From Ruminococcus_G sp050944435 (GTDB lineage Bacteria; Bacillota; Clostridia; Lachnospirales; Lachnospiraceae), in contig JBMNRB010000009.1 in NCBI GenBank assembly GCA_050944435.1, forward strand, positions 1-64,000: a DNA stretch of 64,000 bases. The letters are read 5' to 3'. Positions 17,612-26,840 of this stretch are shown here, one piece after another; position 1 is the stretch's first letter, and each line of letters starts with the position of its first letter. The notes below the pieces were generated by a model. That model was given only the letters and a program-made list of their open reading frames with translations, was not told where the DNA came from and did not search any database. A program made the position numbers and the translations under genes.

Positions 17612-17657
17612 ACCTCCGGTCATCATAAGCTGTAAAAAAGTCTGTGATACCGGAGGT
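17612..17657 (+). terminator. pncB terminator hairpin that also masks the next ribosome site
   Basis: ACCTCCGGT (17612-17620) pairs with ACCGGAGGT (17649-17657), extended by ATCA/TGAT inside, and is followed by TTTTCT. The 3' arm contains GGAGG, which is the Shine-Dalgarno of the VanY-like gene starting at 17663. The hairpin can thus act as a terminator and as a block to translation of read-through RNA. Confidence 0.65.
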
Positions 17658-17662
17658 TTTCT

Positions 17663-18235
17663 ATGAATTCATATGTACGTCTGATTAACAGGGAGCATCG
17701 GTTGTCTGCCTCTTATGCTCCTAAAGATCTGACAGAATCTATTTTTCCATTCTGCGCCCCCAAAGGAAGTTCAAAAAAACTCATGAGAAAGGAAGCTGCA
17801 GACTGGGCCGCTCTTCTTTTTGCCCAGGCCCGGTGGGATGACATTTATCTGTTCGGCGTCTCCGCCTACCGCTCTTATTCCCGCCAGCAGCAGCTTTACG
17901 AAGAAAGGATGGCACTCTTAGACTATCCTGCAGATAATCCTTATATTGCGCCTCCCGGAGCCAGTGAACATCAGAGCGGACTTGCCCTCGACGTCACCTG
18001 TGCCGCCGTCAATTACGATCTGGTGGAGGAATTTGCTTATACTCCGGAGGGAAAATGGCTGGCCCGCAATGCGGCTCTATTTGGATTTATCCTGCGATAT
18101 CCGCCGCGAAAGACGGAAATTACCGGATACGCCTGGGAACCATGGCATATCCGGTACGTCACCCGTTCACTGGCCCTTTATTTAACCTTAACGGGACTTA
18201 CCCTGGAAGAATTTTACCAGATGGAAGCAGGCTAA
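17663..18235 (+). CDS. VanY/DacB-like D,D-peptidase of the LAS family, without signal peptide
   Basis: The 190-residue protein has the full zinc-peptidase signature of LAS (VanY) enzymes: SAYRSYSRQQQLYE (near 73-86), GASEHQSGLALDVT (near 97-110, with the His and Asp ligands) and EPWHIRYV (near 153-160, with the general base Glu and the third ligand His). These enzymes cut D-Ala-D-Ala or related D-amino-acid dipeptides. Unlike secreted relatives it has no signal peptide or membrane helix at the N-terminus (MNSYVRLINREHRL), so it may act in the cytoplasm, on recycled or imported cell-wall peptides, or leave by an unknown route. Its ribosome site is inside the preceding hairpin. The stop codon overlaps the convergent spoVT stop. 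Confidence 0.83.
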   Translation: MNSYVRLINREHRLSASYAPKDLTESIFPFCAPKGSSKKLMRKEAADWAALLFAQARWDDIYLFGVSAYRSYSRQQQLYEERMALLDYPADNPYIAPPGASEHQSGLALDVTCAAVNYDLVEEFAYTPEGKWLARNAALFGFILRYPPRKTEITGYAWEPWHIRYVTRSLALYLTLTGLTLEEFYQMEAG

Positions 18236-18774
18236 TCTTCCATCTGTTTTCCCAGCACGGCGGAAGCAGTCTGGGCAATTTTCTTTTCCGTTTCTCCCAC
18301 TTCTTCCTTATTGCTGCAGATAATCACCGAGCCAATGGCATCCCCGGCGCTAATGATCGGCGCAACGATGGCGGACTGGTAATGAGCCTCCTTATCCGAC
18401 ATCAATTCCAGCCGCTGACGGCTGTCCGAAGAAACAGTGACGCACTCCCGGTTGGTGATTACCCGTTCCAGTTCCTCACTGATGGCTTTCTGATTATATT
18501 CTTTCTGATCAGGCCCCACCGCCGCCACGATCTGGTCATGGTCAGAGATACAGGCAAGATATCCCGTCACCGCCGATATGGCTTCCGCAAACTCTCTGGC
18601 ATACTTGCTCAATTCTCCAATGGGTGAATACTTTTTCAGTACGATTTCACCTTCCCGGCCTGTAAAAATCTCCATGGGCTCCCCTTCCCTTATCCGCAGC
18701 GTCCTGCGAATCTCTTTTGGCACCACCACACGGCCCAGGTCGTCGATCCTTCTTACAATCCCCGTAGCTTTCAT
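18232..18774 (-). CDS. spoVT: Stage V sporulation protein T
   Basis: A 180-residue transcription regulator. Residues 1-50 form the AbrB-type swapped-hairpin DNA-binding domain (MKATGIVRRIDDLGRVVVPK, then EIRRTLRIREGEPMEIF) and residues 55-178 a GAF-like domain, the arrangement and length of Bacillus SpoVT. SpoVT adjusts late forespore gene expression in endospore formers. GGAGGAATTTTTAT precedes the ATG. In many Firmicutes spoVT follows pth-mfd-prsA; here those genes lie about 4 kb away with RNase J and others between. A possible forespore-type promoter lies upstream. The 3' end overlaps the convergent VanY-like gene. Confidence 0.92.
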   Translation of the reverse strand: MKATGIVRRIDDLGRVVVPKEIRRTLRIREGEPMEIFTGREGEIVLKKYSPIGELSKYAREFAEAISAVTGYLACISDHDQIVAAVGPDQKEYNQKAISEELERVITNRECVTVSSDSRQRLELMSDKEAHYQSAIVAPIISAGDAIGSVIICSNKEEVGETEKKIAQTASAVLGKQMED

Positions 18775-18866
18775 ATAAAAATTCCTCCGTTTACATTACT
18801 ATCTATTTCCTTTCATGGTAGTTTGTGTAGAACGGAAGAATTTATGCTAAAAACCCTTTATTTTAT

Positions 18867-20531
18867 TCATATTTCCATGATAATCGGTATGATCACCGGA
18901 TTTCTTTTCATTTTTTTCCAGAGAAAGTCTGAAAGGCTGTCCTTCACCTCTCCTTTTATTTTTCCCCACTCTCTGATTTTTTTCTTCTGGCATTTTTCAA
19001 TGGCCTTCTGCGATACTTCCCGAAGCTCTTTCATAAGCTCCTCCGATTCTCTCACATAGACGAAACCTCTGGAAATAATATCCGGTCCGGACACCAGCTT
19101 TTTCGTTCCTTTTTCCAGACCTATAGTCACCACCACAATACCGTGCTCTGCAAGATTTTGACGATCTCGAATTACAATATTTCCCACATCTCCGATTCCC
19201 AGACCATCCACAAAGATTTCTCTGGCCGTCACTTTTCCCGTCACCTTTGCTTCTCTCTGGGAAAGACTTAAAACCTCGCCTGCTTCCAGCACGAAAACAT
19301 TTTCTTTGGGCATGCCCAGTTCCATGACTGTCTCCGCAGCCGCCGTCAGATGACGGTACTCTCCGTGTACCGGTATGGCATACTGGGGTTTTAACAGGGA
19401 ATAAATCAGTTTAATCTCTTCCTGACAGGCGTGGCCGGATACATGAGTGTCCTGAAACAGCACTTCCGCTCCCCGCATGGCCAGTTCATTGATAATTCTG
19501 GAAACAGATTTTTCATTTCCCGGAATTGGGTTGGAACTTAAAATAATTACGTCTCCCGGCTTGATATGCACCTTCTTATGGGTGCCGTCAGCCATTCTGG
19601 ACAATGCCGCCATGGATTCTCCCTGACTTCCTGTGGTGATAAACACCAGCTGCTCGTCCGGATACCGGTTCATCTCTCCCACCTGGATCAGTGTTTTTTC
19701 CGGTATTTTTACGTACCCCAGATCCTGGGCAATCTGAATCACATTTTCCATGCTTCTTCCCTGAAGAATCACTTTCCGGCCAAAGCGATGGGCCGTATTG
19801 ATAATCTGCTGTACACGGTCCACATTGGACGCAAACGTGGCAACGATCATCCTGCTGCCTCTGTACTCTGAAAAAAGCATATCAAATGTTCTGGCCACCT
19901 TTGTCTCCGACGGCGTGAATCCCGGCCGCATGGCGTTGGTGCTGTCGCTTAAAACGGCAAGAACGCCCTTTTTCCCCAGCACCGCCATCCGCTGCAAGTC
20001 AATGGATTCACCAAACAGCGGCGTATAGTCCACTTTGAAATCTCCCGTATGAACAATCACTCCTGCCGGCGTATAGATTGCCAGAGATGAAGCCCCTGCA
20101 ATACTGTGATTGGTCTTGATAAACTCCACCCGGAAATCACCCAGTGTTACGCATCCTCCCTGCTTTACCGTCTTTCGTTTCGTCTTCTTCAGCAGTTTTG
20201 CCTCCTGAAGTTTATGTTCGATCAGTCCCATAGTCAGCCGAGTGGCGTAAACCGGTACATTCACTTTCGGTAAAATATAAGGCAGCGCTCCGATATGATC
20301 TTCATGACCATGGGTAATCACAAAACCTTTCACTTTATCAATATTCTCTTCCAGGTAGGAAACATCGGGAATCACTTTGTCGATTCCCAGCATATCATCT
20401 TCCGGAAAAGAAATTCCGCAGTCTACTACAATAATCGTGTTTTCATATTCTATGGCAGTGATGTTCATTCCAATTTTATCCAGGCCCCCAAGGGGAATAA
20501 TTTTAACTGCCTTATCTTTTTCCTTTTTCAA
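18867..20531 (-). CDS. rnj: Ribonuclease J
   Basis: The enzyme is a metallo-beta-lactamase/beta-CASP nuclease that degrades and matures RNA by 5' exo- and endonucleolytic cuts. The zinc motif HGHEDHIGALPYIL lies near residues 76-89, with HTGDFKVDY, SDSTNA and HVSGHA further on, and a C-terminal domain ends in NPVIIPIIMEI as in other RNase J proteins. No in-frame ATG is available. I use the TTG at 20531, because AGAGGA lies 9 nt before it and the resulting 554 residues match the usual length; the TTG ten codons earlier has no ribosome site. The gene is divergent from the PsiE-like gene. Confidence 0.9.
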   Translation of the reverse strand: MKKEKDKAVKIIPLGGLDKIGMNITAIEYENTIIVVDCGISFPEDDMLGIDKVIPDVSYLEENIDKVKGFVITHGHEDHIGALPYILPKVNVPVYATRLTMGLIEHKLQEAKLLKKTKRKTVKQGGCVTLGDFRVEFIKTNHSIAGASSLAIYTPAGVIVHTGDFKVDYTPLFGESIDLQRMAVLGKKGVLAVLSDSTNAMRPGFTPSETKVARTFDMLFSEYRGSRMIVATFASNVDRVQQIINTAHRFGRKVILQGRSMENVIQIAQDLGYVKIPEKTLIQVGEMNRYPDEQLVFITTGSQGESMAALSRMADGTHKKVHIKPGDVIILSSNPIPGNEKSVSRIINELAMRGAEVLFQDTHVSGHACQEEIKLIYSLLKPQYAIPVHGEYRHLTAAAETVMELGMPKENVFVLEAGEVLSLSQREAKVTGKVTAREIFVDGLGIGDVGNIVIRDRQNLAEHGIVVVTIGLEKGTKKLVSGPDIISRGFVYVRESEELMKELREVSQKAIEKCQKKKIREWGKIKGEVKDSLSDFLWKKMKRNPVIIPIIMEI

Positions 20532-20679
20532 AATATATTCATTCCTCTCAAACTTGTCCAAAGCTGCATTGACTTATTTTACCGCACTTTACCATAATAG
20601 GCAAATATTTTATTTCTCCCGGATAGATTATATGATATACTGATACTATCTGAAAGCATTTACCAACGGAGAAAAGTCC

Positions 20680-21084
20680 ATGAAACAAAAGGAAATCTTT
20701 AAAAAAACAAACAATATTATCTCGGCTGCAACGCGATATATGGAAATTTTCATCTCTGTGGTCATCATTGCCGTCATAATTCTGCAAATCGTCAATCTGA
20801 TTCACGATGCTGCCAAAACGCCTTTGCTCCAGCTGGACACAGACTATTTTACCGCCTTCCTGGCTCAGGCGCTCAATCTGGTTGTGGGGATTGAATTTGT
20901 AAAGATGCTGTGCAAACACACACCGGAAACCGTGGTGGAAGTTCTGATGTTCGCCACAGCCCGGCAGATGGTGGTGGAACATCTTCAGACCTGGGAAACT
21001 TTAATCGGTATTCTGGCCATAGCTCTGCTTTTTGCCATCCGCAAATATCTGTTTCTCTCCCCTGGGGAAGACGATCCCATTTAA
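20680..21084 (+). CDS. PsiE-like membrane protein
   Basis: A 134-residue protein with three to four hydrophobic helices (FISVVIIAVIILQIVNLI, ALNLVVGIEFVKML, WETLIGILAIALLFAI). The segment VGIEFVKMLCKHTPETVVEV and the following MFATARQMVVEH resemble the PsiE (phosphate-starvation-inducible) family. The function of PsiE is not known in any organism; the name comes from its expression in E. coli. It is transcribed alone, divergent from RNase J, and ends in a strong terminator. Confidence 0.7.
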   Translation: MKQKEIFKKTNNIISAATRYMEIFISVVIIAVIILQIVNLIHDAAKTPLLQLDTDYFTAFLAQALNLVVGIEFVKMLCKHTPETVVEVLMFATARQMVVEHLQTWETLIGILAIALLFAIRKYLFLSPGEDDPI

Positions 21085-21104
21085 ACGTATTTTTTCAATA
21101 ATTC

Positions 21105-21136
21105 AGGCAGCGGCCTGCTTCGGCATACCGCTGCCT
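21105..21136 (+). terminator. Terminator of the PsiE-like gene
   Basis: AGGCAGCGG and CCGCTGCCT form a perfect 9-bp stem followed on the plus strand by TTTATTTT. It lies 20 nt after the stop codon and separates this gene from the convergent methyltransferase. Confidence 0.85.
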
Positions 21137-21151
21137 TTTATTTTCCCTTTA

Positions 21152-22027
21152 TTAAAGCCTCATGGTTTCCTTTACTCTTCGAATATAGGACGGCGTGGTT
21201 CCGCAGCATCCGCCAATCAGGCCCGCTCCTGCATCCGCCAGCTTTTTCATATGAAAAGCAAAGGTTTCTTCATCCATATCGTATATAATCTCTCCGGAAG
21301 GACCCGTGGACGGCAGCCCTGCGTTGGGTTTGGCAATCACCGGAACTTTGGCCTGGGCTTTCAGTCTTTTCACCACCTCCAGCAATTGATCCGGCCCCAG
21401 CGAGCAGTTGATCCCCACTGCCGCCGCGCCCGCCTCTTCCAATGCCGGCACTGCTTTTACCACATCCGTTCCATACAAAGTCATCCCTTTTTCATTCACC
21501 GTAAAAGTACACATAACCGGAAGATCACATACCCGCTTTGCAGCCTTCAGCGCTGTCAGCATTTCATCCAGACTCAGCATGGTTTCCACGCCCAGAAGAT
21601 CCACCCCTGCCTGCACCATTGCCCCTATCTGCTCTTCATAGATATGGGTCAGCTCCTTTTCCGTCATATCTCCCAGCGGCTCCAGCAGTTCTCCCGTCAT
21701 CGTCAGATCGCCGGCCACATAGGCCCGGTCTCCCACGGCCTCCCTGGTAAGGTTCACCAGTCTGCGGTTCAATTCTTCCGTCCGGTTCTCCAAACCGTAT
21801 TTTTTCAGACTGCAGCGGTTGGCCGAAAAGGTACACGCATAGACGATCCGGCTTCCCGCCTCTGCGTACTCTCTCTGCAGCTTCTGTACAGGCGCGGGAT
21901 GTTCCAGCATCCACAATTCCGAAGATGTATTCTGGGGCATGCCTGCCGCCATGAGATTTGATCCCGTCGCACCATCCATCAGGATCAGACTTTCTGCAGC
22001 CCAATTCCTAAATTCTTTTTTCGTCAT
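21152..22027 (-). CDS. Homocysteine S-methyltransferase domain protein
   Basis: The 291-residue protein is a stand-alone homocysteine methyltransferase barrel, like the first domain of MetH or like BHMT/MmuM. It shows LILMDGATGSNLMAAGM at the N-terminus, AVGINCSLGPD (near 190) and IGGCCGTTP (near 270); the Cys of the first and the double Cys of the second are the zinc ligands that activate homocysteine. No cobalamin-binding module is attached, so it may take methyl groups from S-methylmethionine or work with a separate corrinoid protein. GGAGGGG precedes the ATG. It is the last gene of the pth-mfd-prsA row, 21 nt after the foldase gene. Confidence 0.85.
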   Translation of the reverse strand: MTKKEFRNWAAESLILMDGATGSNLMAAGMPQNTSSELWMLEHPAPVQKLQREYAEAGSRIVYACTFSANRCSLKKYGLENRTEELNRRLVNLTREAVGDRAYVAGDLTMTGELLEPLGDMTEKELTHIYEEQIGAMVQAGVDLLGVETMLSLDEMLTALKAAKRVCDLPVMCTFTVNEKGMTLYGTDVVKAVPALEEAGAAAVGINCSLGPDQLLEVVKRLKAQAKVPVIAKPNAGLPSTGPSGEIIYDMDEETFAFHMKKLADAGAGLIGGCCGTTPSYIRRVKETMRL

Positions 22028-22048
22028 ATGCGCCCCTCCGCACCGGCT

Positions 22049-23269
22049 TTATTCCTGCCCTTCCTCAGAAGCAGAATCCTGCGCTTCTTCTCCTGCACTG
22101 TTTTCCTCTCCAGCGCTTTCTTCCGCCGTATCTTCAGCGTTTCCTTCTTCGGCGGCTGCATCCTCTCCGGCTGTATCTTCCGCTGCCTCAGTTTCTGCCT
22201 CTGTGCCTTCCTCCGAAGTTTCTGTCTCGGGAACTGCCATCTGATAGCTTTCCTGATCCGTCAGTGTGATTTTTTTCCATACGCTATTTTTTACTTCCAG
22301 ATCCGCATCGTCATACCAGCCCTGGACAATCTCATCAAAGGCTTCCTGCTGCTTCTGAAGTTTCAAGGATTCTTCTTTGGAGGCTGTCGCTTCTTCATCC
22401 AGCTTTTTATCCAGACGAACGACAAAATATCCGGCCTCTCCTTCTACTACCCCGTCGTATACCTGTCCGTCTTCCAGACCGGAAGCCGCCTCTTTCACCG
22501 CCTCATCCAGAGTGGTATCGTCTTCACCGTAGGAGAAAGAAGTAGTGATAAATGATTCGTCCATTTCTTCCGCCATCGTTTCAATGTCGGCGGACGCGGG
22601 ATCTTCACTGGCCTGAATCTCTTCCAGAAGATTTTCTACTTTATCATGCACTTCCTGTTTCTCATCATCTTCCATATCATTGGTAGAGAGGAAGGCATAG
22701 GTCAGTGTAGACTGAGCCGCTTCTTCGTCCGTTACTTCGATTTCCACGTCGGCGATAACAGGTTCGAATGCTTTTTCATAGTAAGTAGAAAGTTCCAGAT
22801 ATTCTCTTACATCCTCCGCAGAAACACCGATTTTTTCCAGTGTTTCCGGATCATTGGCATCCACAAAAGACTGGGCCGCTTCATCCATAGAGGCGGCTTC
22901 ATCCTCTGTAATCTCAAGATTATATTCATCAGCCTTTGCTCTGACCAGATATTTCTTTTCTGTCTCTTCCAGAACATCCTGTCTGGTCTGCTCTCCAAAT
23001 GTTTCCCCGTCTTCCGTTTCATTATCCCAGATTGCCATATCGTTTGCGCTGGAGCCATACATGGAATACATATAAGAATAATAGTATTCTGTCTGGGCCT
23101 GCTGATACCGCACTGCAAAGCTGAGCACGCCGGCCGGAATTTCCTCTCCGTTGACCACCGCCGCCGTTTCCGTTCCATCGATGGCGCCGGAACCGCAGCC
23201 CGCCAGTGCAGTCATACACACGGCGGCGCCCACAGCCGCACAAACGGTTCTTATCTTAAATGTTTTCAT
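22049..23269 (-). CDS. PrsA/SurA-like foldase lipoprotein
   Basis: The 406-residue product starts with a lipoprotein signal (MKTFKIRTVCAAVGAAVCM then TALAGC, Cys near 25) and should be tethered to the outer face of the membrane. Residues about 35-320 look like a SurA-N/PrsA chaperone with a peptidyl-prolyl isomerase region (the segment GYFVVRLDKKLDE is typical). The tail (about 335-406) is a low-complexity run of Glu, Ala, Thr and Ser, probably a spacer in the cell wall. It follows mfd directly, as prsA does in related Clostridia. It helps fold secreted proteins. Isomerase activity is uncertain because the parvulin core is weakly conserved. Confidence 0.78.
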   Translation of the reverse strand: MKTFKIRTVCAAVGAAVCMTALAGCGSGAIDGTETAAVVNGEEIPAGVLSFAVRYQQAQTEYYYSYMYSMYGSSANDMAIWDNETEDGETFGEQTRQDVLEETEKKYLVRAKADEYNLEITEDEAASMDEAAQSFVDANDPETLEKIGVSAEDVREYLELSTYYEKAFEPVIADVEIEVTDEEAAQSTLTYAFLSTNDMEDDEKQEVHDKVENLLEEIQASEDPASADIETMAEEMDESFITTSFSYGEDDTTLDEAVKEAASGLEDGQVYDGVVEGEAGYFVVRLDKKLDEEATASKEESLKLQKQQEAFDEIVQGWYDDADLEVKNSVWKKITLTDQESYQMAVPETETSEEGTEAETEAAEDTAGEDAAAEEGNAEDTAEESAGEENSAGEEAQDSASEEGQE

Positions 23270-23312
23270 TTCATCCTCCTGTATCCGTTTTTTACGTTCA
23301 CCGTATTATAAA

Positions 23313-26300
23313 CTATTTTTCTGTAAAACTCAAGATCTCCTCCAGCAGTTCTTCCGTGCGCTCCATCATGGGAACCGTCTCGCTGCTTTTTCTGCGGGCG
23401 GGACGATAAAGGAAATAGGAATTTGTTTCTATCTTGAACGTCAGCTCGCCCTGATGGCGGCTTAACAGCTCCGGAATCTTCGCCGGATTCAGCCGGGCTC
23501 TCTCATGCATGAGAAGACGGACGGTATCGCCCTTTTGTTTTACTTCCACTACGTAAGCTTTATGGGCCAGCGCTTTCATCCGGGCAATCTCCAGAAGATT
23601 CAGCACCGACTTCATCGGCTCTCCAAAACGGTCCATCAGCTCTTCCAGCATATCTTCATATTCTTCCTGGGATTCAATCCCCGCAATCCTTTTGTAGATA
23701 TCCAGCTTCTGCACCTCATTGGGAATATACCGGTCAGGAATAAAGGCATCCAGATTCATATCTATGGTGGTTTCAAAGCTTTCCTGCCGTTTTACTCCCT
23801 TTTCTTCCTGAACGGCTTCTTCCAGCATCTTGCAGTAGAGATCGTATCCCACCGCCTCCATATGGCCATGCTGCTCTGCTCCCAGCAGATTTCCGGCTCC
23901 ACGGATTTCCAGATCCCGCATGGCAATCTTAAATCCGCTGCCCAGATCAGTATATTCCCGAATGGCATGGAGTCTTTTCTCCGCCACTTCTTTAAGCATC
24001 TTATCCCGTTTATACATCAGAAAAGCATAGGCCGTCCGGTTGGAACGTCCCACCCGGCCCCTGAGCTGATAAAGCTGGGAAAGTCCCATCTGATCCGCAT
24101 CATGGATGATCATGGTATTCACATTGGAGATATCCAGCCCCGTTTCTATAATAGTGGTAGACACCAGCACATCGATATCGCCGTTTATAAACCCAACCAT
24201 CACTTTTTCCAGTTCCCTCTCGCTCATTTGGCCATGGGCGAAGGCAACGGAGGCTTCCGGAACCAGCGAGGAAATCTTTCCGGCAATATCCGCGATATTA
24301 TTGACCCGGTTATATACGTAATACACCTGACCGCCCCGCGCCAGCTCCCGGCTGATAGCTTCCCTCACCATCTCTTCACTGTATTCCATCACGTAGGTCT
24401 GGATCGGCATCCGGTCCATGGGCGGCTCTTCCAGCACGCTCATATCGCGGATTCCAATGAGACTCATATGCAAAGTACGGGGGATGGGCGTGGCAGTCAA
24501 GGTCAGCACATCCACATCCTTTTTCAACTGTTTTATTTTCTCCTTGTGGGTGACGCCGAATCTTTGTTCTTCATCGATAACCAAAAGTCCCAGGTCCTTG
24601 AATTTTACATCGGCAGACAGCACCCGATGAGTTCCGATGACAATATCCACCCATCCCTTCTTTAAGTCTTCCACCGTTTTTTTCTGCTGGGCCGGCGTCC
24701 GGAAGCGGCAGAGAAGATCTACTCTGACGGGAAATTCCTTCATCCGTTGGACGAAGGTATTATAATGCTGCTGGGCGAGAATGGTGGTGGGCACAAGATA
24801 AACCACCTGTTTTCCTTCCTGAACAGCCTTGAAAGCCGCCCGAAGCGCAATCTCCGTTTTTCCATATCCCACATCGCCGCAGATCAGCCGGTCCATGATT
24901 TTATGACTTTCCATATCTTGTTTTGTAGCTTCAATGGCCATCAGCTGATCTTCCGTTTCCTCAAAGGGAAACATCTCTTCAAACTCTCTCTGCCACACCG
25001 TATCTTTGCCGTAAGCGTATCCGTCTTTTCCCTGTCTGGCTGCATACAGCGCCACCAGATCCCGGGCAATATTTTTCACCGCGCCCTGAACCCTGGTCTT
25101 CGTCTTCTTCCATTCCTGACCGCCCAGCTTATTAAGTTTTGGCTTTTTCCCATCGGCTCCGGAATATTTCTGCAGCGCGTCCAACTGGGTGGCCAGAATA
25201 TACAGATTGCTTCCTCCGGCATATTCTATTTTCATATAATCTTTCATGACCTTGTCTACTTCGACTTTTTCAATTCCCCGGTAGACGCCCAGGCCATGAT
25301 TCTCATGTACAACGTAATCCCCCACGGACAGCTCTGAAAAACTGCTGATTTTCTGGCCGCTGTACTGGGTCTTTTTTCTCTTCTTTTTCTTTTCCCGTCC
25401 GAAAATATCCGTCTCGGTGATTACGACGAATTTAATCATGGGATACAGAAATCCCCGGTGGGCATGGCCGTATGTAACCATGATTTCTCCCGGTCCGATT
25501 TCTCTGTCTTTATCTTCACTGTAAAAACTTCCCAGACCCTCTTCCAGAAGGTCGAGAGCCAGCCTCTGAGCTCTCGTCCTGGAACCGCACAGCAGCAGCA
25601 CCTGGTAGTCGCCCTTCTTCCAGTTTTTCAGATCCTTCACCAGCAGATCAAAACTGCCATTATAAGAATTTACGGATTTTACCTCCACCTGATAATTCCC
25701 CGTAAATTCCCAGTCTCCCTTCCGCTGTTCCATGACGGAAAGGGAGACTGCAGAAAAACAATTCATGGCAGCCGTTACTTCTTTCCGGCTTTTCTGCAGC
25801 TTCACCTGCCCCGGAAGAACATATCCTTTCTCCAGGCGGCTGACCATGCTCTCCCGGAATTCTGCTTCCACTGCCTCCGCCGTTTCCGTCAGTCTCGCCG
25901 GTTCATCCAGAAAAAGCACCGTATCCTCTTTCGAAAAATAGTCCAGAAAGCAGACGGCGTTATCATAAAAATAGTGAAGATAATTTTCCGCTCCCCTTAT
26001 ATCGTACAGCTCTTTTAACTGCTCGCAAAACTCTTCCACATGCCGGGACAGCCTGGCAGCCTCTTCTGTCTTAAACTGTTCCCGCAGGCGGCCCACCGTT
26101 TCCTTTGCTTCCTTCTTGATTTTTTTCAGGCCTGCCTGAACCCTTGCTTCATCCAGGAACATTTCCGCCGCCGGATACAGACGGATCTCTTCCAGATTCT
26201 CAATGGATCGCTGACTTTCCACATCAAAACTGCGGATCGAATCGATTTCATCGCCCCAGAGCTCAATCCGCCAGGGATTCTCTTCCGTCAAAGGGAAAAT

Positions 26301-26840
26301 ATCAATGATTCCGCCGCGAACAGAGAACTGCCCTGATGCTTCCACCTGGGCACTTCTCTCATATCCCAAATATACCAGCTGCCGTTTCAGTTTTTCCACA
26401 TCCAGCAGACTGTCATTTTTCAGCTCTATAACCTGTTTCCGGATCTCTTCCAAAGGAAGCAGATAGTCCATGCAGCCGGCGATACTGGTGATCACCGTCA
26501 CCTCTTTTTCTTCCAGCAGCGCCTGAAATACCCGCATTCTTTCTTTCGTCAGCAGATTACCGTGAACGTCCGCCTGAAAAAAAATTAGATCCCTGGCGGG
26601 ATACAGCAGAGCGTCCGGCTCATAAAAGCGGTAATCCTCAAAAAATTCCTTGGCCTTCAGGTCATTCTCAGCCACGATCAGTCGCCGGGCAAAATCTCTT
26701 CCCAGTCCGTAAGACGCATGAGCTTTCTGGGTTCCTATACAGCCGGAAAGCTGACGTATCCCCGGCTCTTTTCGCCGCAGACTGTCTCTGATTTCCTGAA
26801 ATTCCGCCAGATTCTCCAGGGGATTTTCCAATGCTTTCAT
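23313..26840 (-). CDS. mfd: Transcription-repair coupling factor
   Basis: The 1175-residue protein removes stalled RNA polymerase from damaged DNA and recruits UvrA. It has the UvrB-like N-terminal part (with GIIDIFPLTEENPWRIELWG), the RNA-polymerase interaction domain (VHENHGLGVYRGIEKVE, near 500), a RecG-like helicase core with CGDVGYGKTEIA (Walker A), DEEQRFG (Walker B), TATPIPRTLHMS and QLRGRVGRS, and a C-terminal TRCF domain. All helicase motifs are intact. AAAGGAATCGGA precedes the ATG. The start codon overlaps the end of pth, and the gene is followed by the foldase lipoprotein. Confidence 0.96.
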   Translation of the reverse strand: MKALENPLENLAEFQEIRDSLRRKEPGIRQLSGCIGTQKAHASYGLGRDFARRLIVAENDLKAKEFFEDYRFYEPDALLYPARDLIFFQADVHGNLLTKERMRVFQALLEEKEVTVITSIAGCMDYLLPLEEIRKQVIELKNDSLLDVEKLKRQLVYLGYERSAQVEASGQFSVRGGIIDIFPLTEENPWRIELWGDEIDSIRSFDVESQRSIENLEEIRLYPAAEMFLDEARVQAGLKKIKKEAKETVGRLREQFKTEEAARLSRHVEEFCEQLKELYDIRGAENYLHYFYDNAVCFLDYFSKEDTVLFLDEPARLTETAEAVEAEFRESMVSRLEKGYVLPGQVKLQKSRKEVTAAMNCFSAVSLSVMEQRKGDWEFTGNYQVEVKSVNSYNGSFDLLVKDLKNWKKGDYQVLLLCGSRTRAQRLALDLLEEGLGSFYSEDKDREIGPGEIMVTYGHAHRGFLYPMIKFVVITETDIFGREKKKKRKKTQYSGQKISSFSELSVGDYVVHENHGLGVYRGIEKVEVDKVMKDYMKIEYAGGSNLYILATQLDALQKYSGADGKKPKLNKLGGQEWKKTKTRVQGAVKNIARDLVALYAARQGKDGYAYGKDTVWQREFEEMFPFEETEDQLMAIEATKQDMESHKIMDRLICGDVGYGKTEIALRAAFKAVQEGKQVVYLVPTTILAQQHYNTFVQRMKEFPVRVDLLCRFRTPAQQKKTVEDLKKGWVDIVIGTHRVLSADVKFKDLGLLVIDEEQRFGVTHKEKIKQLKKDVDVLTLTATPIPRTLHMSLIGIRDMSVLEEPPMDRMPIQTYVMEYSEEMVREAISRELARGGQVYYVYNRVNNIADIAGKISSLVPEASVAFAHGQMSERELEKVMVGFINGDIDVLVSTTIIETGLDISNVNTMIIHDADQMGLSQLYQLRGRVGRSNRTAYAFLMYKRDKMLKEVAEKRLHAIREYTDLGSGFKIAMRDLEIRGAGNLLGAEQHGHMEAVGYDLYCKMLEEAVQEEKGVKRQESFETTIDMNLDAFIPDRYIPNEVQKLDIYKRIAGIESQEEYEDMLEELMDRFGEPMKSVLNLLEIARMKALAHKAYVVEVKQKGDTVRLLMHERARLNPAKIPELLSRHQGELTFKIETNSYFLYRPARRKSSETVPMMERTEELLEEILSFTEK

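Noticed and set aside
23505..24665. A 386-codon plus-strand frame opposite mfd
   Set aside because: It is antisense to the helicase core of mfd, which is certain, and has no ribosome site or domain.
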